DNA of 64,000 nucleotides from Lachnospiraceae bacterium (lineage in GTDB: Bacteria; Bacillota; Clostridia; Lachnospirales; Lachnospiraceae). Where the stretch lies: contig JAFRYA010000005.1 in assembly GCA_017441295.1 (NCBI GenBank), positions 1-64,000 of the forward strand, given 5' to 3'. A model generated the notes under the pieces. That model saw only the letters and a program-made list of their open reading frames with translations, was not told where the DNA came from and ran no database searches. Below are positions 54,164-63,989 of the stretch, one piece after another (the first letter of the stretch is position 1; each line of letters opens with the position of its first letter). The position numbers were made by a program, and so were the translations under genes.

Positions 54164-55411
54164 TTAATATTGTAATACAGTTGTTCTGATAAGGTCGAGA
54201 GCCCTGACGACAGTCCTCTCCCTGATCTCCTGACGGCCTCTCGGAACGTTGGTCTTAATAACCTTTGTCCCGCCATTATAGTAAATGCCGATATAAACCA
54301 GGCCGACAGGTTTCTCCGGTGTTCCTCCTAATGGACCTGCAATGCCTGTGGTGGATACTCCGATATCTGTTCCGGCTGCCATCGCAGCTCCCCTGGCCAT
54401 CTCAGCGGCGCATTCTTCGCTGACAGCGCCAAATGTATCCAGAGTATCCTTGCTTACACCCAGTCTTTTGGCCTTGGCCTCATTAGAATAAGTTACAAAA
54501 CCTTCTTTATAAACATCACTGGCTCCGCTGACATTGATCAGCCTGCCGGCAAGAAGTCCTCCTGTACAGGACTCAGCAGTCGTTATTGTCAGACCTTTTT
54601 CATTCAGCAGATGGATGATTGCGTCCTCCAGAGTCTCCTCTTCGTCCGTAGAATAAATATAAGGCCCCAGAACGTCTTTGATTCTCTCAAAAACAGGTTC
54701 TATCATAGCCTTGGCCTGCTCTTCGTCATGTGCCTTGGCAGTAATTCTCAAATGAACCTCTGCAGTCTTGGCATACGGTGCAACAGTCGGATTAGTGCTG
54801 TTATTCAGGATATCATCAATCCTGGCTGCGGCTTCGCTTTCACCGATTCCGACTAGCTTGACCATGACAGAATAAATAGTTTCATTGGATTTTTTCAGGA
54901 AATACGGAATACAGTATTCCTCAAATAACGGAACAAGTTCTCTCGGCGGGCCAGGCAGCATTATTACTGTCTTGCCGTCTTTTTCGATCAGGATGCCGGG
55001 AGCTGTGCCGTTTTTGTTTGTCAAAACGGTGCAGCCTTCAGGCACCATTGCCTGTTTCAAATTGTTTGGCGTCATGGATTGGCCCGGTCTGGAAATCTTA
55101 TTAAAGAAATAATACAGCCTGTCTACTGTTTCTTTATCTTCTACGAGTTTCAGACCCAGCGCCTCTGTAATGATTTCCTTCGTCAGGTCATCATTAGTAG
55201 GCCCCAGGCCGCCTGAAGTGATAATACAGTCAGACCTGCCAAGGGCTGTTAATATGCAATCTTTTAACCTGTCCGGATTATCTCCGACAACAGTCTGATA
55301 AAACATTGAAAGACCAAGCTCTGCGCATTTTTCAGAAATGTACTTGGCATTTGTATTCAAAATATTTCCAAGTAATAATTCCGTACCTACACAAATCAGT
55401 TCAACATTCAT
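54164..55411 (-). CDS. cinA: CinA family protein (competence/damage-inducible, NMN amidohydrolase domain)
   Basis: A 415-residue two-domain protein. The N-terminal MoeA-like domain has ELLLGNILNTNAKY and the GGLGPTNDDLTKE signature; the C-terminal domain has TTAESCTGGLLAGRL, the PncC-type nicotinamide-nucleotide amidohydrolase. CinA domains act in pyridine-nucleotide salvage and repair. Its position upstream of recA is conserved. It overlaps pgsA by one base. Confidence 0.94.
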   Translation of the reverse strand: MNVELICVGTELLLGNILNTNAKYISEKCAELGLSMFYQTVVGDNPDRLKDCILTALGRSDCIITSGGLGPTNDDLTKEIITEALGLKLVEDKETVDRLYYFFNKISRPGQSMTPNNLKQAMVPEGCTVLTNKNGTAPGILIEKDGKTVIMLPGPPRELVPLFEEYCIPYFLKKSNETIYSVMVKLVGIGESEAAARIDDILNNSTNPTVAPYAKTAEVHLRITAKAHDEEQAKAMIEPVFERIKDVLGPYIYSTDEEETLEDAIIHLLNEKGLTITTAESCTGGLLAGRLINVSGASDVYKEGFVTYSNEAKAKRLGVSKDTLDTFGAVSEECAAEMARGAAMAAGTDIGVSTTGIAGPLGGTPEKPVGLVYIGIYYNGGTKVIKTNVPRGRQEIRERTVVRALDLIRTTVLQY

Positions 55412-55989
55412 TACTTTAATCCTGACGTAAAAGCCTTTCTGTTTTTATATAAATAATCAATTAATGAAATGATAGTAAGAGCTAAAGCAATATACATTAC
55501 AACTATCGTCACAATGTTATAAATATTAGAAACAACCGGCGGCCAGTTATAACCGGCACACAATCCGGCAAAATCAAAAGTCATCAGTCCGCACATAACC
55601 ATCTGGAATCCGGTCTTGAATTTGCCCCAGTAGCTGGCAGCAAGGACTACTCCCTTGCCGGCTATTACCAGACGGAAGCCTGAAATAGCGAACTCTCTGG
55701 CCAATATAATAATGCAAACCCAGAATGGTAGCTTGCCTAATGCCACAAAACAGATCATTGAAGACATGACCAGGATCTTGTCAGCCAGAGGATCGGCGAA
55801 TTTGCCGAAATCTGTTACCAGATTCCTCTTCCTTGCTATCTTGCCGTCAAATGTATCCGTAAGACATGCGCCAATAAAAATTAACAGCGCGACATGACTG
55901 GTGAACGAAAAGAAATCAGTCATCAGGAAAAAAATATAAAATGGGATCAGTATCAATCTTAAAACAGTTAATTTGTTTGGTAAATTCAT
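55411..55989 (-). CDS. pgsA: CDP-diacylglycerol-glycerol-3-phosphate phosphatidyltransferase
   Basis: First committed step of phosphatidylglycerol synthesis, the lipid that LTA-synthase-type enzymes consume. A 192-residue membrane protein with the CDP-alcohol phosphotransferase motif spread over TDTFDGKIAR and GKFADPLADK. It overlaps rimO by 4 bases. Confidence 0.94.
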   Translation of the reverse strand: MNLPNKLTVLRLILIPFYIFFLMTDFFSFTSHVALLIFIGACLTDTFDGKIARKRNLVTDFGKFADPLADKILVMSSMICFVALGKLPFWVCIIILAREFAISGFRLVIAGKGVVLAASYWGKFKTGFQMVMCGLMTFDFAGLCAGYNWPPVVSNIYNIVTIVVMYIALALTIISLIDYLYKNRKAFTSGLK

Positions 55990-57278
55990 ATCTTTTCCAC
56001 CATTTCACCGTACAGGTCGTAATCACTGGACGCGTTGATCTTAACTAAAACATAATCGCCTGACATCAGATCATAATCCGACTTGAAATATACAAATCCA
56101 TCGACGTCAGGAGCGTCCATATAGCTCCTGCCAACAAAAACGCCGTCTGAAGGCAGAAAACCTTCTACAAAGACTTCCAGTTCACGGCCTACTAAGTGCT
56201 CAAGATTCTCAGCGGATATCTGCTCCTGAAGGCTCATTATCTCATCTCTTCTGGCAGTTTTGACATCCTCATCTACCTGATCCGGGAAGTTATAAGCAGG
56301 TGTCCCCTCTTCTCTGGAATATGTAAAAACGCCCAGTCTGTCAAAAGCTGTTTCTTTAACAAATTCAACCAGTTCGGCATGGTCAGCCTCTGTCTCTCCC
56401 GGGAAACCGGAAATCAGCGATGTCCTGATTGCTGCGTCAGGAATCACCTGTCTGATCCTGGCTATAATGTTTCTGATGTCCGCGGATGAGGTCCTGCGGC
56501 CCATCTTTTTTAATATTTTATCAGAAATATGCTGGATAGGCATATCCAGATAATTAACAATCTTTGGATTCTTAGCTATTACATCCAGCAGTTCTTCTGT
56601 AATCTCTTCAGGATAAGTATATAACAGTCTGATCCATCTGAAACCATCAATTTCACATAATTTCTCAAGCAGTTCAGGAAGAGCCTTCCTGCCATAGATA
56701 TCCATGCCGTAAATCGTAGTCTCCTGTGCGACAAGGATCAATTCCTTAACACCTGAATCCGCCAGGAATTTAGCTTCTTCGAGAAGCTGCTCCATAGGAT
56801 AGCTTTTGTATTTGCCCCTTACATAAGGGATGATGCAGTAAGTGCATCTTTTGTTACAGCCTTCAGCAATTTTCAGGAATTCATAATGACCGCCGGTGGT
56901 CAGAATCCTCTTAAAGCTGTCAGTTGATACTTCATGCTCAGCAATTATTACCGGCAGCCTGTCGAGTTCTTTTACGCCAATATATGCGTCAACTTCAGGC
57001 AGTTCCGTAATTATCTCATCTTTATATCTTTCTGAAAGGCAGCCAGCCACGATCAGCTTGCGGCATTTGCCTTCAGTCTTCATTCTGGCCATATCCAGTA
57101 TGGCTTCTATAGATTCTTCCTTGGCAGCATCAATAAAGCAGCATGTATTTACAACAATAACATCTGCTTCATATTCGTCCTCAGTAAAAGAAAAGCCGGC
57201 AGCAGAAAGACGCCCCAGCATTTCTTCGGAATCTACTCTGTTTTTGTCACAACCCAGAGAAACTAAAAAAACCTTCAT
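55986..57278 (-). CDS. rimO: Ribosomal protein S12 methylthiotransferase RimO
   Basis: A 430-residue radical SAM enzyme: N-terminal UPF0004 domain (VSLGCDKNRVDSE), CNKRCTYC cluster and C-terminal TRAM domain. The LGCDKN N-terminus separates RimO from MiaB. It modifies an Asp of S12. The rimO-pgsA-cinA order is typical. Confidence 0.95.
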   Translation of the reverse strand: MKVFLVSLGCDKNRVDSEEMLGRLSAAGFSFTEDEYEADVIVVNTCCFIDAAKEESIEAILDMARMKTEGKCRKLIVAGCLSERYKDEIITELPEVDAYIGVKELDRLPVIIAEHEVSTDSFKRILTTGGHYEFLKIAEGCNKRCTYCIIPYVRGKYKSYPMEQLLEEAKFLADSGVKELILVAQETTIYGMDIYGRKALPELLEKLCEIDGFRWIRLLYTYPEEITEELLDVIAKNPKIVNYLDMPIQHISDKILKKMGRRTSSADIRNIIARIRQVIPDAAIRTSLISGFPGETEADHAELVEFVKETAFDRLGVFTYSREEGTPAYNFPDQVDEDVKTARRDEIMSLQEQISAENLEHLVGRELEVFVEGFLPSDGVFVGRSYMDAPDVDGFVYFKSDYDLMSGDYVLVKINASSDYDLYGEMVEKI

Positions 57279-57283
57279 ATCGT

Positions 57284-57517
57284 TTAGTTGTTAGTGTTGA
57301 GTACAGTAACCTTCTGAGAATAAATCTCATCAATAGCGGTTGAAAGCGGCTTTGAATCAGGCTCATCAACCAGTGGCTCAGCTCCATCTACCAGCTGGCG
57401 AGCTCTCTTGGAAGCTGCCATTACGATAGAATATCTGCTCTGTACGATAGGCTGTTCTCCATTTTCAACTTCACTGTTTACTGCGTCCATTAAATCTGTA
57501 TATGACGGATGTAACAT
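57284..57517 (-). CDS. rpoZ: RNA polymerase omega subunit
   Basis: A 77-residue protein with the omega signature SRYSIVMAASKRARQL. It helps assemble RNA polymerase. Follows gmk by 11 bases, the usual order; GGAG lies before its ATG. Confidence 0.93.
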   Translation of the reverse strand: MLHPSYTDLMDAVNSEVENGEQPIVQSRYSIVMAASKRARQLVDGAEPLVDEPDSKPLSTAIDEIYSQKVTVLNTNN

Positions 57518-57528
57518 TTTATTTCTCC

Positions 57529-58101
57529 TTACTTAAGTTCGTTTTTTGCTAATACATTATTATGCAATAAGTCAACTGATTTTTCAACATCTTCATTGAT
57601 AATAACATAATTGTATTTATCAATGAACTTTTTCTCTTCCTCTGCCCTGTCCAGTCTCTTCTGGATCTGCTCAGGAGTTTCGGTGCCTCTGTGCTCAAGT
57701 CTCCTTCTAAGTTCTTCCATACTCGGAGGCAGGATAAAGAACAGCATGGCTTCCGGCATGATCTCTTTGATCTGCAGACCGCCCTGGATGTCTATCTCAA
57801 GGATGACGTTCTTACCTGATTCCATCTGGGATTCAACCCATTCACGCGGGGTACCGTAATAATTACCGACATAGTGAGCATGCTCAAGGAGCTTGCCCTC
57901 GACAATCATCTTTTCAAACTCATCTCTTGTGATAAAGAAATATTCCTTGCCATGAACTTCGCCCGGACGCGGATCTCGCGTTGTTGCTGAAATAGACAGC
58001 GCATAATCCTCAGGATATTTCTCCAGCAGCCTGTTCATCATGGTGCCTTTGCCGGCGCCTGACAGACCTGAAACAACTATCAGTGAACCCTTTTTACTCA
58101 A
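57529..58101 (-). CDS. gmk: Guanylate kinase
   Basis: Phosphorylates GMP to GDP. A 190-residue protein with P-loop SGLSGAGKGT, the TTRDPRPGE nucleotide-binding segment and GNYYGTP. It overlaps yicC by 8 bases. The remA (DUF370) gene that often sits between yicC and gmk in Bacillota is absent here. Confidence 0.96.
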   Translation of the reverse strand: MSKKGSLIVVSGLSGAGKGTMMNRLLEKYPEDYALSISATTRDPRPGEVHGKEYFFITRDEFEKMIVEGKLLEHAHYVGNYYGTPREWVESQMESGKNVILEIDIQGGLQIKEIMPEAMLFFILPPSMEELRRRLEHRGTETPEQIQKRLDRAEEEKKFIDKYNYVIINEDVEKSVDLLHNNVLAKNELK

Positions 58102-58972
58102 TGTTCTGTACCTGCTCTCTGATTTTTTCTATACAAGTTTTCAGTTCAATACCGCAATTGGTTACTTCAATATCGTTTGATTTGGAAAGAATCGTATTGG
58201 ATTCCCTGTTCATTTCCTGTGCAATGAAATCCAGGTTGCGTCCTACCTCACCGCCTTTAGTCAGCAGATCGCGCATATGCCTGATGTGTGTACAGAGTCT
58301 GACAAGTTCCTCATCAATAGCGATCTTATCAGCATACATTGTGACTTCTGCCGCTATTCTGCCTTCATCGATCTGACCGTCATCAAGAAGCTGGTGGAAG
58401 CGGTCGATCAGTTTGGCTTTGTAATCTGTAATAATGCCCGGGAGCTTGCTTTCAATAAGACTGGTGATGCCATCCATTGTGTCAAGCTTGGTGAAAATAT
58501 CATTCTTGAGAGACTCGCCTTCCTTGGCTCTCGCATCCCTGAACATTGTAAATGCACCTGTAAGCGCATCCTTAAGAATACTCCACAGTTCTTCTTCGTT
58601 GATCTCGTTCTCCTGAAGAGTAAGAACATCAGGAGATTTGGCTATTGTGGATGTGTGGATATCATCATCCAGGCCAAACATGTCTTTGATCTGCTCAAAA
58701 TATCCATAATATTCTTTTGCGAGCTCAGGGTTAAATTTCAAAGAAGCTGAGCCTTCGCCCATATCTTCGTATGAAATATAAATATCCATCTTGCCTCTGG
58801 ATGCATATTCCCTGAGATAATTCCTGATGTTTGATTCGAATTGGTTGAATTTACGCGGCATTTTGATGCTCACGTCAGAATATTTGTGGTTTACTGATTT
58901 GATCTCGACAATTACCTTTTTCTCGTCTCTGACCAGCTCGCACCGGCCAAAGCCTGTCATACTGTTAATCAT
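58094..58972 (-). CDS. yicC: YicC family endoribonuclease
   Basis: A 292-residue YicC/YloC protein. The N-terminus INSMTGFGRCE is the family signature, and the C-terminal DUF1732 region has the EMNRESNTILSKS motif. The start at 58972 is chosen from this signature; an upstream in-frame start would add nine residues. It overlaps the preceding gene by 8 bases. YicC proteins cleave RNA and affect small-RNA decay in other bacteria. Confidence 0.92.
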   Translation of the reverse strand: MINSMTGFGRCELVRDEKKVIVEIKSVNHKYSDVSIKMPRKFNQFESNIRNYLREYASRGKMDIYISYEDMGEGSASLKFNPELAKEYYGYFEQIKDMFGLDDDIHTSTIAKSPDVLTLQENEINEEELWSILKDALTGAFTMFRDARAKEGESLKNDIFTKLDTMDGITSLIESKLPGIITDYKAKLIDRFHQLLDDGQIDEGRIAAEVTMYADKIAIDEELVRLCTHIRHMRDLLTKGGEVGRNLDFIAQEMNRESNTILSKSNDIEVTNCGIELKTCIEKIREQVQNIE

Positions 58973-60140
58973 AAATTCCCTGCCTAAAATAATAGTCAAG
59001 AATCTCTTTCGCTGCCTCTATGGCCTCCGTATTGGATTCCTGCTTGTTTTCTATCATAACACAAACAACGATTTTTTCATCATCTTTTTGAGCAATGCAC
59101 ATAAAATATGAATGCTCATATTCATAATCCGCTTCAGGGTCATCAGCCACACATTCACCCTTGATCGCGAATACATCATAGCTGTCACTTTTTACCATGC
59201 CACAGTTACCTGATGTGACATTGTTCTGCATAAACTCAAGCAGCTGAGCGCATTCATCAGCTGTCAGCAAAGTCTCTGCCTCTGAATATTTGGTCTTGCT
59301 CAAAACATTATTATCAGCATCCAGTATCTCAGATACCAGGATAGTTTTCATCAATTTGCCGCCATTAGCTGCAGCGCATACATACTGAGCCATCTGATAA
59401 AGCGTAGACAGACCGTCACCATCCGTCTCATCCTGAACAGAAAATGCCTTTTCATCTGTAAAGATTTCAAAGTCCATTGTAATGTCACCTGCCTGGATTT
59501 CAGCAGGCAGAATAGCTCCCTGCGTAACACGGTTAAAGAGAACGCCGTTGTTATCGTCAGAAATAATGCTGTCCCAATTTTCAGCCACGCTAGCAGGATC
59601 AAAATCAGGCGCAGAAACGAGAGCCTTCACACTGCCGGTGGAAGGATCCATGACAATAACACCGCCGGAGATATTATTCAAAGCCTTATAGCAGGCTTCC
59701 TGAAGCGGTACATCAAGCGTTGTCCTGATGTTCTTTCCAGGACTTTTGACTCCGTTGATCTCGTTGGAAATATTCTTAAAGAATCCCACTCCCGGTGACA
59801 GCAGATTGTAATTGTATGATGACTCCAGACCTAATGCTCCATTCACATCAAATCCGACCACATGGGCAAATTCTCTGCCATATGGATAAGCTCTGATTTC
59901 TGAACCGTCTTCTCCGTTTTCAGAAAATGCGAGAATATCATCGTCTTCTGAATAAATGATTCCTCTGAGCACCTTTTTCTTGAGATTCTCTGAACGTCTG
60001 TTATATGGATTGTTAATTACAGTGCTGGCATCGTTGGCCAGAAAAACAACCATACAAACGCACAGCGCCACAAAAAGAAGCGTAAAGAAAGTGCTGATAG
60101 CGATAATATCTATGTTAAGGAAGTTCCTGCTCTTTTTCAT
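58965..60140 (-). CDS. Degenerate class B penicillin-binding protein (probable pseudo-transpeptidase)
   Basis: A 391-residue relative of the PbpA/FtsI proteins that pair with FtsW. One membrane segment (about 10-35), then a short dimerization region and the GGVIVMDPSTGSVKALVSAPDFDP strand of the transpeptidase. After NRVTQG, where PGSTFK with the catalytic serine should come, it reads ILPAEIQAGD; there is no SxxK. The SxN region is deleted and the KTG motif reads KGE (327-329). The TLYQMAQYVCAAANGG helix and following strands remain. The reading frame is intact and overlaps ftsW by 4 bases, so it is an expressed, shortened, probably inactive protein rather than a decayed gene. Confidence 0.82.
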   Translation of the reverse strand: MKKSRNFLNIDIIAISTFFTLLFVALCVCMVVFLANDASTVINNPYNRRSENLKKKVLRGIIYSEDDDILAFSENGEDGSEIRAYPYGREFAHVVGFDVNGALGLESSYNYNLLSPGVGFFKNISNEINGVKSPGKNIRTTLDVPLQEACYKALNNISGGVIVMDPSTGSVKALVSAPDFDPASVAENWDSIISDDNNGVLFNRVTQGAILPAEIQAGDITMDFEIFTDEKAFSVQDETDGDGLSTLYQMAQYVCAAANGGKLMKTILVSEILDADNNVLSKTKYSEAETLLTADECAQLLEFMQNNVTSGNCGMVKSDSYDVFAIKGECVADDPEADYEYEHSYFMCIAQKDDEKIVVCVMIENKQESNTEAIEAAKEILDYYFRQGIYD

Positions 60141-61480
60141 TTGCGTACCCCCTTAACGTTATTGTGTACAGACAATACATATAATGCCTGGATCATTCCA
60201 AATATGATCATAGAGCCCAGCAGTGAGCTGCCGCCGCTGGAAATAAGCGGAATGTTCATGCCTGTGGACGGAATAAATTTAATAACTCCTCCAATAGTCA
60301 GGAATACCTGGAATGCGTAAGTTGCAGCCAGACCGAAAGCAAGCAGCTTGTAAAATACCATCTCAATCTTGATGGCTATCTTCATCATCATAAGCGCAAA
60401 GCAGAGGCACAGAAGAATCAGGAAAATACCGAACAGACCTCCCATTTCCTCACAGATTGCAGAGAAAACGAAGTCATTGTTAACAACAGGTATACTGTTT
60501 GGAGAGCCTCCAAAAAGACCTACTCCGAACCATCCGCCTGTACCGATTGCGAAGAGTGACTGCGCAATCTGATAGCCTCTATTGTCGATATCTGACCACG
60601 GATCGATCCAGGAAGATATTCTTACCCTGACATGCGGAAATAGCTTATATCCGGCAAATCCGGCCGCTCCAAGGCCAACAAAACCGCCAATTATATAGAA
60701 AATATTCTTTCTGGCTACAAAAACCATCAGAACATATATAACGAATATTGTAAGCGCGGATCCCAGGTCATTGCACAGCGCCAGAATGCCGCAGTGGATA
60801 GCCGCGCAGACTGCAGTAATAATGACAGTCTTGATATTGTTTGCATGGTGAAATGCCGCAGCCACGAACAAAACGAACAGAATCTTGACAAACTCCATCG
60901 GCTGGAATGAAATGAATCCCAGGTCTATCGCCAGCTTGGCGCCATAGGAATACTGCGCCAGAACAAGAACCAGCACCAGCAGGGCTGCGCTGACTCCGAA
61001 ATATACCCAAGTGAGATTTCTTAAGAACTTAGCTCTCTTGCAGAAAAATACAAATACAAAGAACATTACTGCTCCGAACAGCAGAATAAAGAACTGTCTG
61101 ACGGCCACATCAAAATCAAGCCTTGTCTGTATTACAAAGCCTACAGTGATGAACATGCACATTACCAGGTTCAGATTTCTGTTCAGTTCAGTAAATAATG
61201 GAATAACTACTGCCATCAGCATCAGGAAAAGTACCTGTCCGATATATAACGTCAGAACAGATCTGGCGGACAGGCCAGGTGCATTACCCAGATGGATCTG
61301 CAGGAAAATAGATAAAAAGCTGGCCAGATGAAACAGCAGCAGCAAAGCTATCTGAATGATCCTGATAGACTTTTTGTCTTTTTTATATTCTCTTAACAGC
61401 GAAATAACAGAAAACACAACAAAAGCTGCAAAAACAATAAGCATTATGTATTTTCCGCACGCTGAGTAGAAATTAAACAT
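60137..61480 (-). CDS. FtsW/RodA/SpoVE family SEDS protein
   Basis: A 447-residue SEDS glycosyltransferase with about ten membrane segments. Signatures include the [14 protein letters not shown] segment, an Asp-rich DPWSD loop and [13 protein letters not shown]. The window's RodA is the one in the mre operon, so this is probably the FtsW-type division (or sporulation SpoVE-type) enzyme; the two cannot be separated firmly by sequence alone. It is followed by the degenerate PBP. Confidence 0.88.
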   Translation of the reverse strand: MFNFYSACGKYIMLIVFAAFVVFSVISLLREYKKDKKSIRIIQIALLLLFHLASFLSIFLQIHLGNAPGLSARSVLTLYIGQVLFLMLMAVVIPLFTELNRNLNLVMCMFITVGFVIQTRLDFDVAVRQFFILLFGAVMFFVFVFFCKRAKFLRNLTWVYFGVSAALLVLVLVLAQYSYGAKLAIDLGFISFQPMEFVKILFVLFVAAAFHHANNIKTVIITAVCAAIHCGILALCNDLGSALTIFVIYVLMVFVARKNIFYIIGGFVGLGAAGFAGYKLFPHVRVRISSWIDPWSDIDNRGYQIAQSLFAIGTGGWFGVGLFGGSPNSIPVVNNDFVFSAICEEMGGLFGIFLILLCLCFALMMMKIAIKIEMVFYKLLAFGLAATYAFQVFLTIGGVIKFIPSTGMNIPLISSGGSSLLGSMIIFGMIQALYVLSVHNNVKGVRK

Positions 61481-62471
61481 GTTTTAACCCAAGATGACCA
61501 TACGCCAGGTCAGTAACTACCCTTCCTCTCGGTGTCCTGTTGATAAAGCCGCATTTGACAAGATATGGCTCGTAAACGTCTTCAATAGTTCCTGAGTCTT
61601 CACCGATCGCGGCTGCAAGTGTATCAAGGCCAACCGGACCGCCTGAGAATTTAGTTATCATTGTATTAAGCAGAACGCGGTCAGTAGCGTCCAGACCTTT
61701 TGAATCAATATCCAGCAGATTCAGAGCGTCATCAGTGATTTCTTTAGTAATGGAGCCATCAGCTTTAACCTGAGCGTAATCCCTGACTCTCTTAAGCATT
61801 CTGTTGGCAATACGCGGTGTGCCTCTGCTGCGCCTTCCGATTTCAAAAGCACCGGCTTCATCAATCTCTACGCCCAGCTTCTTGGCTGAATTTCTGACAA
61901 TAATTGCCAGTTCTTCCGGTTCATAGAACTGCATCCTGTGGACAACGCCGAAACGGTCGCGGAGAGGCGCGGACAGAAGTCCTGCCCTCGTGGTTGCACC
62001 GATCAACGTAAATTTCGGCAGATCGATGTGGATTGTATCTGCAGCGCTGCCCTTGCCTGTAACTATATCAATGGAGTAATCCTCCATTGCAGAGTACAGT
62101 GTCTCTTCTACAGGTTTATTGAGCCTGTGGATTTCATCGATAAACAGCACGTCGCCTTCATTAAGGCGCCTGATAATGGCAGCTATTTCCCCCGGAATCT
62201 CAATGGCAGGTCCGGAAATAATCCTCATTCTGGCTCCCATCTCATTGGCAATAATGCCTGCCAGTGTGGTCTTTCCCAGTCCCGGAGGTCCATAAAACAA
62301 AATATGGTCTATAGGTTCACCCCTCTTTTTAGCCGCCTCAATGTAAATGGAAAGGCTTTCCTTTATCTTTTCCTGTCCGATATAATCCTTGAGGAATTTA
62401 GGACGGAGATTATTCTCCAGTTCTACTTCAGTTATATTATTGATTTCAGTATTAATTGTTCTGTTTCTCAT
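61473..62471 (-). CDS. ruvB: Holliday junction branch-migration helicase RuvB
   Basis: A 332-residue AAA+ ATPase: Walker [10 protein letters not shown], Walker [11 protein letters not shown], sensor [18 protein letters not shown]-terminal winged helix ending [13 protein letters not shown]. It overlaps ruvA by one base. Confidence 0.98.
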   Translation of the reverse strand: MRNRTINTEINNITEVELENNLRPKFLKDYIGQEKIKESLSIYIEAAKKRGEPIDHILFYGPPGLGKTTLAGIIANEMGARMRIISGPAIEIPGEIAAIIRRLNEGDVLFIDEIHRLNKPVEETLYSAMEDYSIDIVTGKGSAADTIHIDLPKFTLIGATTRAGLLSAPLRDRFGVVHRMQFYEPEELAIIVRNSAKKLGVEIDEAGAFEIGRRSRGTPRIANRMLKRVRDYAQVKADGSITKEITDDALNLLDIDSKGLDATDRVLLNTMITKFSGGPVGLDTLAAAIGEDSGTIEDVYEPYLVKCGFINRTPRGRVVTDLAYGHLGLKHV

Positions 62472-63073
62472 CAGTCAATGATCTTAAGAGCTTCTCCAAC
62501 AAGCTCGGAAACTGTCATATTATCAGTTACATTAATCGTATTAAATGCCGCCATAATGGATGAACGGTTGAAACCAAGTGATTCCAGCGCATTCAATGCT
62601 TCGCTGACAACCGCAGAATCGGAATTAACCCTGACAGCTGATGCGGCATTCTCGCTCTCCAGCAGCGCTTCTTTGCTGTATTTGCCTTTGAGTTCGATAA
62701 CAATCTTCTGGGCGGTCTTGGCTCCAATGCCTTTTGAACCTGCGATCAGCTTGGCGTCCTCGAAAACAATGGCGGATTTCAGTTGTTCCACGCTGATAGA
62801 TGATAATATGCTCATCGCGCCTTTAGGGCCAATGCCGCTGACTGTCAGCAGGCTTTCGAACATTTTAAGCTCTTCCATTGTCAGAAAGCCAAACAATGAT
62901 ATATCATCCTCTTTGACAGCCATATATGTATGGACTTTGACTTCATGCATGTCAGGCATTAGTCTGAACAGGGATGACTGGGGCATGGAAATCTTGAAGC
63001 CGATATGGCCGCATTCCAGTACTATCGAAGAATCATCGATATAAGTTACATTTCCAATCAGATAACTAATCAT
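62471..63073 (-). CDS. ruvA: Holliday junction DNA-binding subunit RuvA
   Basis: A 200-residue protein: OB-fold N-terminus, tandem helix-hairpin-helix ([16 protein letters not shown] and [13 protein letters not shown]) and a C-terminal RuvB-binding domain. No ruvC precedes it; RecU at 11433 is the probable resolvase. Confidence 0.97.
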   Translation of the reverse strand: MISYLIGNVTYIDDSSIVLECGHIGFKISMPQSSLFRLMPDMHEVKVHTYMAVKEDDISLFGFLTMEELKMFESLLTVSGIGPKGAMSILSSISVEQLKSAIVFEDAKLIAGSKGIGAKTAQKIVIELKGKYSKEALLESENAASAVRVNSDSAVVSEALNALESLGFNRSSIMAAFNTINVTDNMTVSELVGEALKIID

Positions 63074-63576
63074 ATGCTGAAAAACTTAATCCTTTTTATA
63101 TTTTTAATGACGAACATCGCGATAATGCCCATAACTACGCCTGTTACAAGTCCTGAAATGATCAGAACCGGTATGTAATATACGACCTGTACCGCGCCGA
63201 CTACAAAGCATGCTACGACCAGCTGCCCAATATTATGCGCGACTCCTCCGGCAGCGCTGACGCCTACCGGTGAGAACTTTTCGCTGCGGCTCATCGGCCA
63301 CATGACCGCGAAACTGAATAAAGCTCCAAATATGCTGAATATTATACTAAAAACGGAGCCAAATAACAAACCATTAATTATTATCCTGGCCAGATTGATC
63401 AGTGCCGCGTCAACAGGCTTCATGAAATACAAGGCGAACACAATGATGATATTAGCCATGCCTAGCTTCATTCCGGGCACACCAAAATTAAAGGGTATCA
63501 GAGACTCCAGATATCCCAGGATCAGTGCCAGGGCACAGAATATTCCTAAAAATGCTGCTCTTCTGCTCTTTTTCAT
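63070..63576 (-). CDS. Gx transporter family membrane protein
   Basis: A 168-residue protein with five to six membrane segments of the Gx transporter family (often annotated heptaprenyl diphosphate synthase component I), which resembles ECF-type S components. PGMKLGMANIIIVF and GGVAHNIGQL are family segments. Substrate unknown. It overlaps ruvA by 4 bases and typically travels with the NusG domain II protein encoded before it. Confidence 0.85.
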   Translation of the reverse strand: MKKSRRAAFLGIFCALALILGYLESLIPFNFGVPGMKLGMANIIIVFALYFMKPVDAALINLARIIINGLLFGSVFSIIFSIFGALFSFAVMWPMSRSEKFSPVGVSAAGGVAHNIGQLVVACFVVGAVQVVYYIPVLIISGLVTGVVMGIIAMFVIKNIKRIKFFSI

Positions 63577-63932
63577 CAGTTGATCAATGCGTCTGTTTCC
63601 TGATTGGTGCCTGTTATCCGCACAATAATTTTATGTGGAAGACAGATTATGGACTCTCCGCTTTTGCTGATTTCTTTGTGTTTAACGCATATCTGGTTAG
63701 GGCAGTCAGACTCAATGACAGATACTGTTCCCCCATGAATTTTAACGATATTCCAACCCTCGGGAGTATCAACTCTGTATTCAGTATCAGAATCCAGCGT
63801 AAATACTGCTGTGACCTCACCGTCCACAACAATCTCAACCGACTCTCCCCTTTTGCCATTAATGGTAATCAGGAGAAATATGCCGGCTAAAATGAGCGCT
63901 ATAGCAATTATCAGAAAATCCAGTTTTTTCAT
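63576..63932 (-). CDS. NusG domain II-containing extracytoplasmic protein
   Basis: A 118-residue protein with an N-terminal membrane anchor (about 5-23) and a NusG-domain-II-like beta fold carrying conserved cysteines (SDCPNQICVKH and SIICLPHKI). Such proteins accompany Gx transporters and flavin-transfer or Rnf-type genes. The ATG at 63932 is preferred: the upstream ATG at 63941 overlaps a -10 hexamer. That would make the mRNA nearly leaderless, since no ribosome site fits. Confidence 0.8.
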   Translation of the reverse strand: MKKLDFLIIAIALILAGIFLLITINGKRGESVEIVVDGEVTAVFTLDSDTEYRVDTPEGWNIVKIHGGTVSVIESDCPNQICVKHKEISKSGESIICLPHKIIVRITGTNQETDALIN

Positions 63933-63939
63933 ATTTTGC

Positions 63940-63969
63940 ATTATATCAATTTGTTTAACTTATTATCAA
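63940..63969 (-). promoter_or_regulatory. Promoter of the NusG-II/ruvAB/ftsW/cinA operon
   Basis: Minus strand: TTGATA (63969-63964), an 18-bp spacer and an extended -10, TGA-TATAAT (63945-63940). Predicted transcription start falls at or next to the ATG at 63932. Confidence 0.6.
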
Positions 63970-63983
63970 GCTTATGCTATACT
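63955..63983 (+). promoter_or_regulatory. Divergent promoter at right edge
   Basis: TTAACT (63955-63960), a 17-bp spacer and an extended -10, TGC-TATACT (63978-63983). An ATG lies 6 bases further at 63990, at the expected transcription start. Confidence 0.5.
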
Positions 63984-63989
63984 TGATGT

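Noticed and set aside
58965-60140. Calling the short PBP a pseudogene
   Set aside because: The frame is uninterrupted, overlaps both neighbours in coupling arrangements and keeps conserved structural segments; degeneration is confined to catalytic regions.
61938-63044. Long plus-strand open frame antisense to ruvA/ruvB
   Set aside because: It is fully covered by two clear genes on the other strand, has no ribosome site and shows no recognisable protein features.
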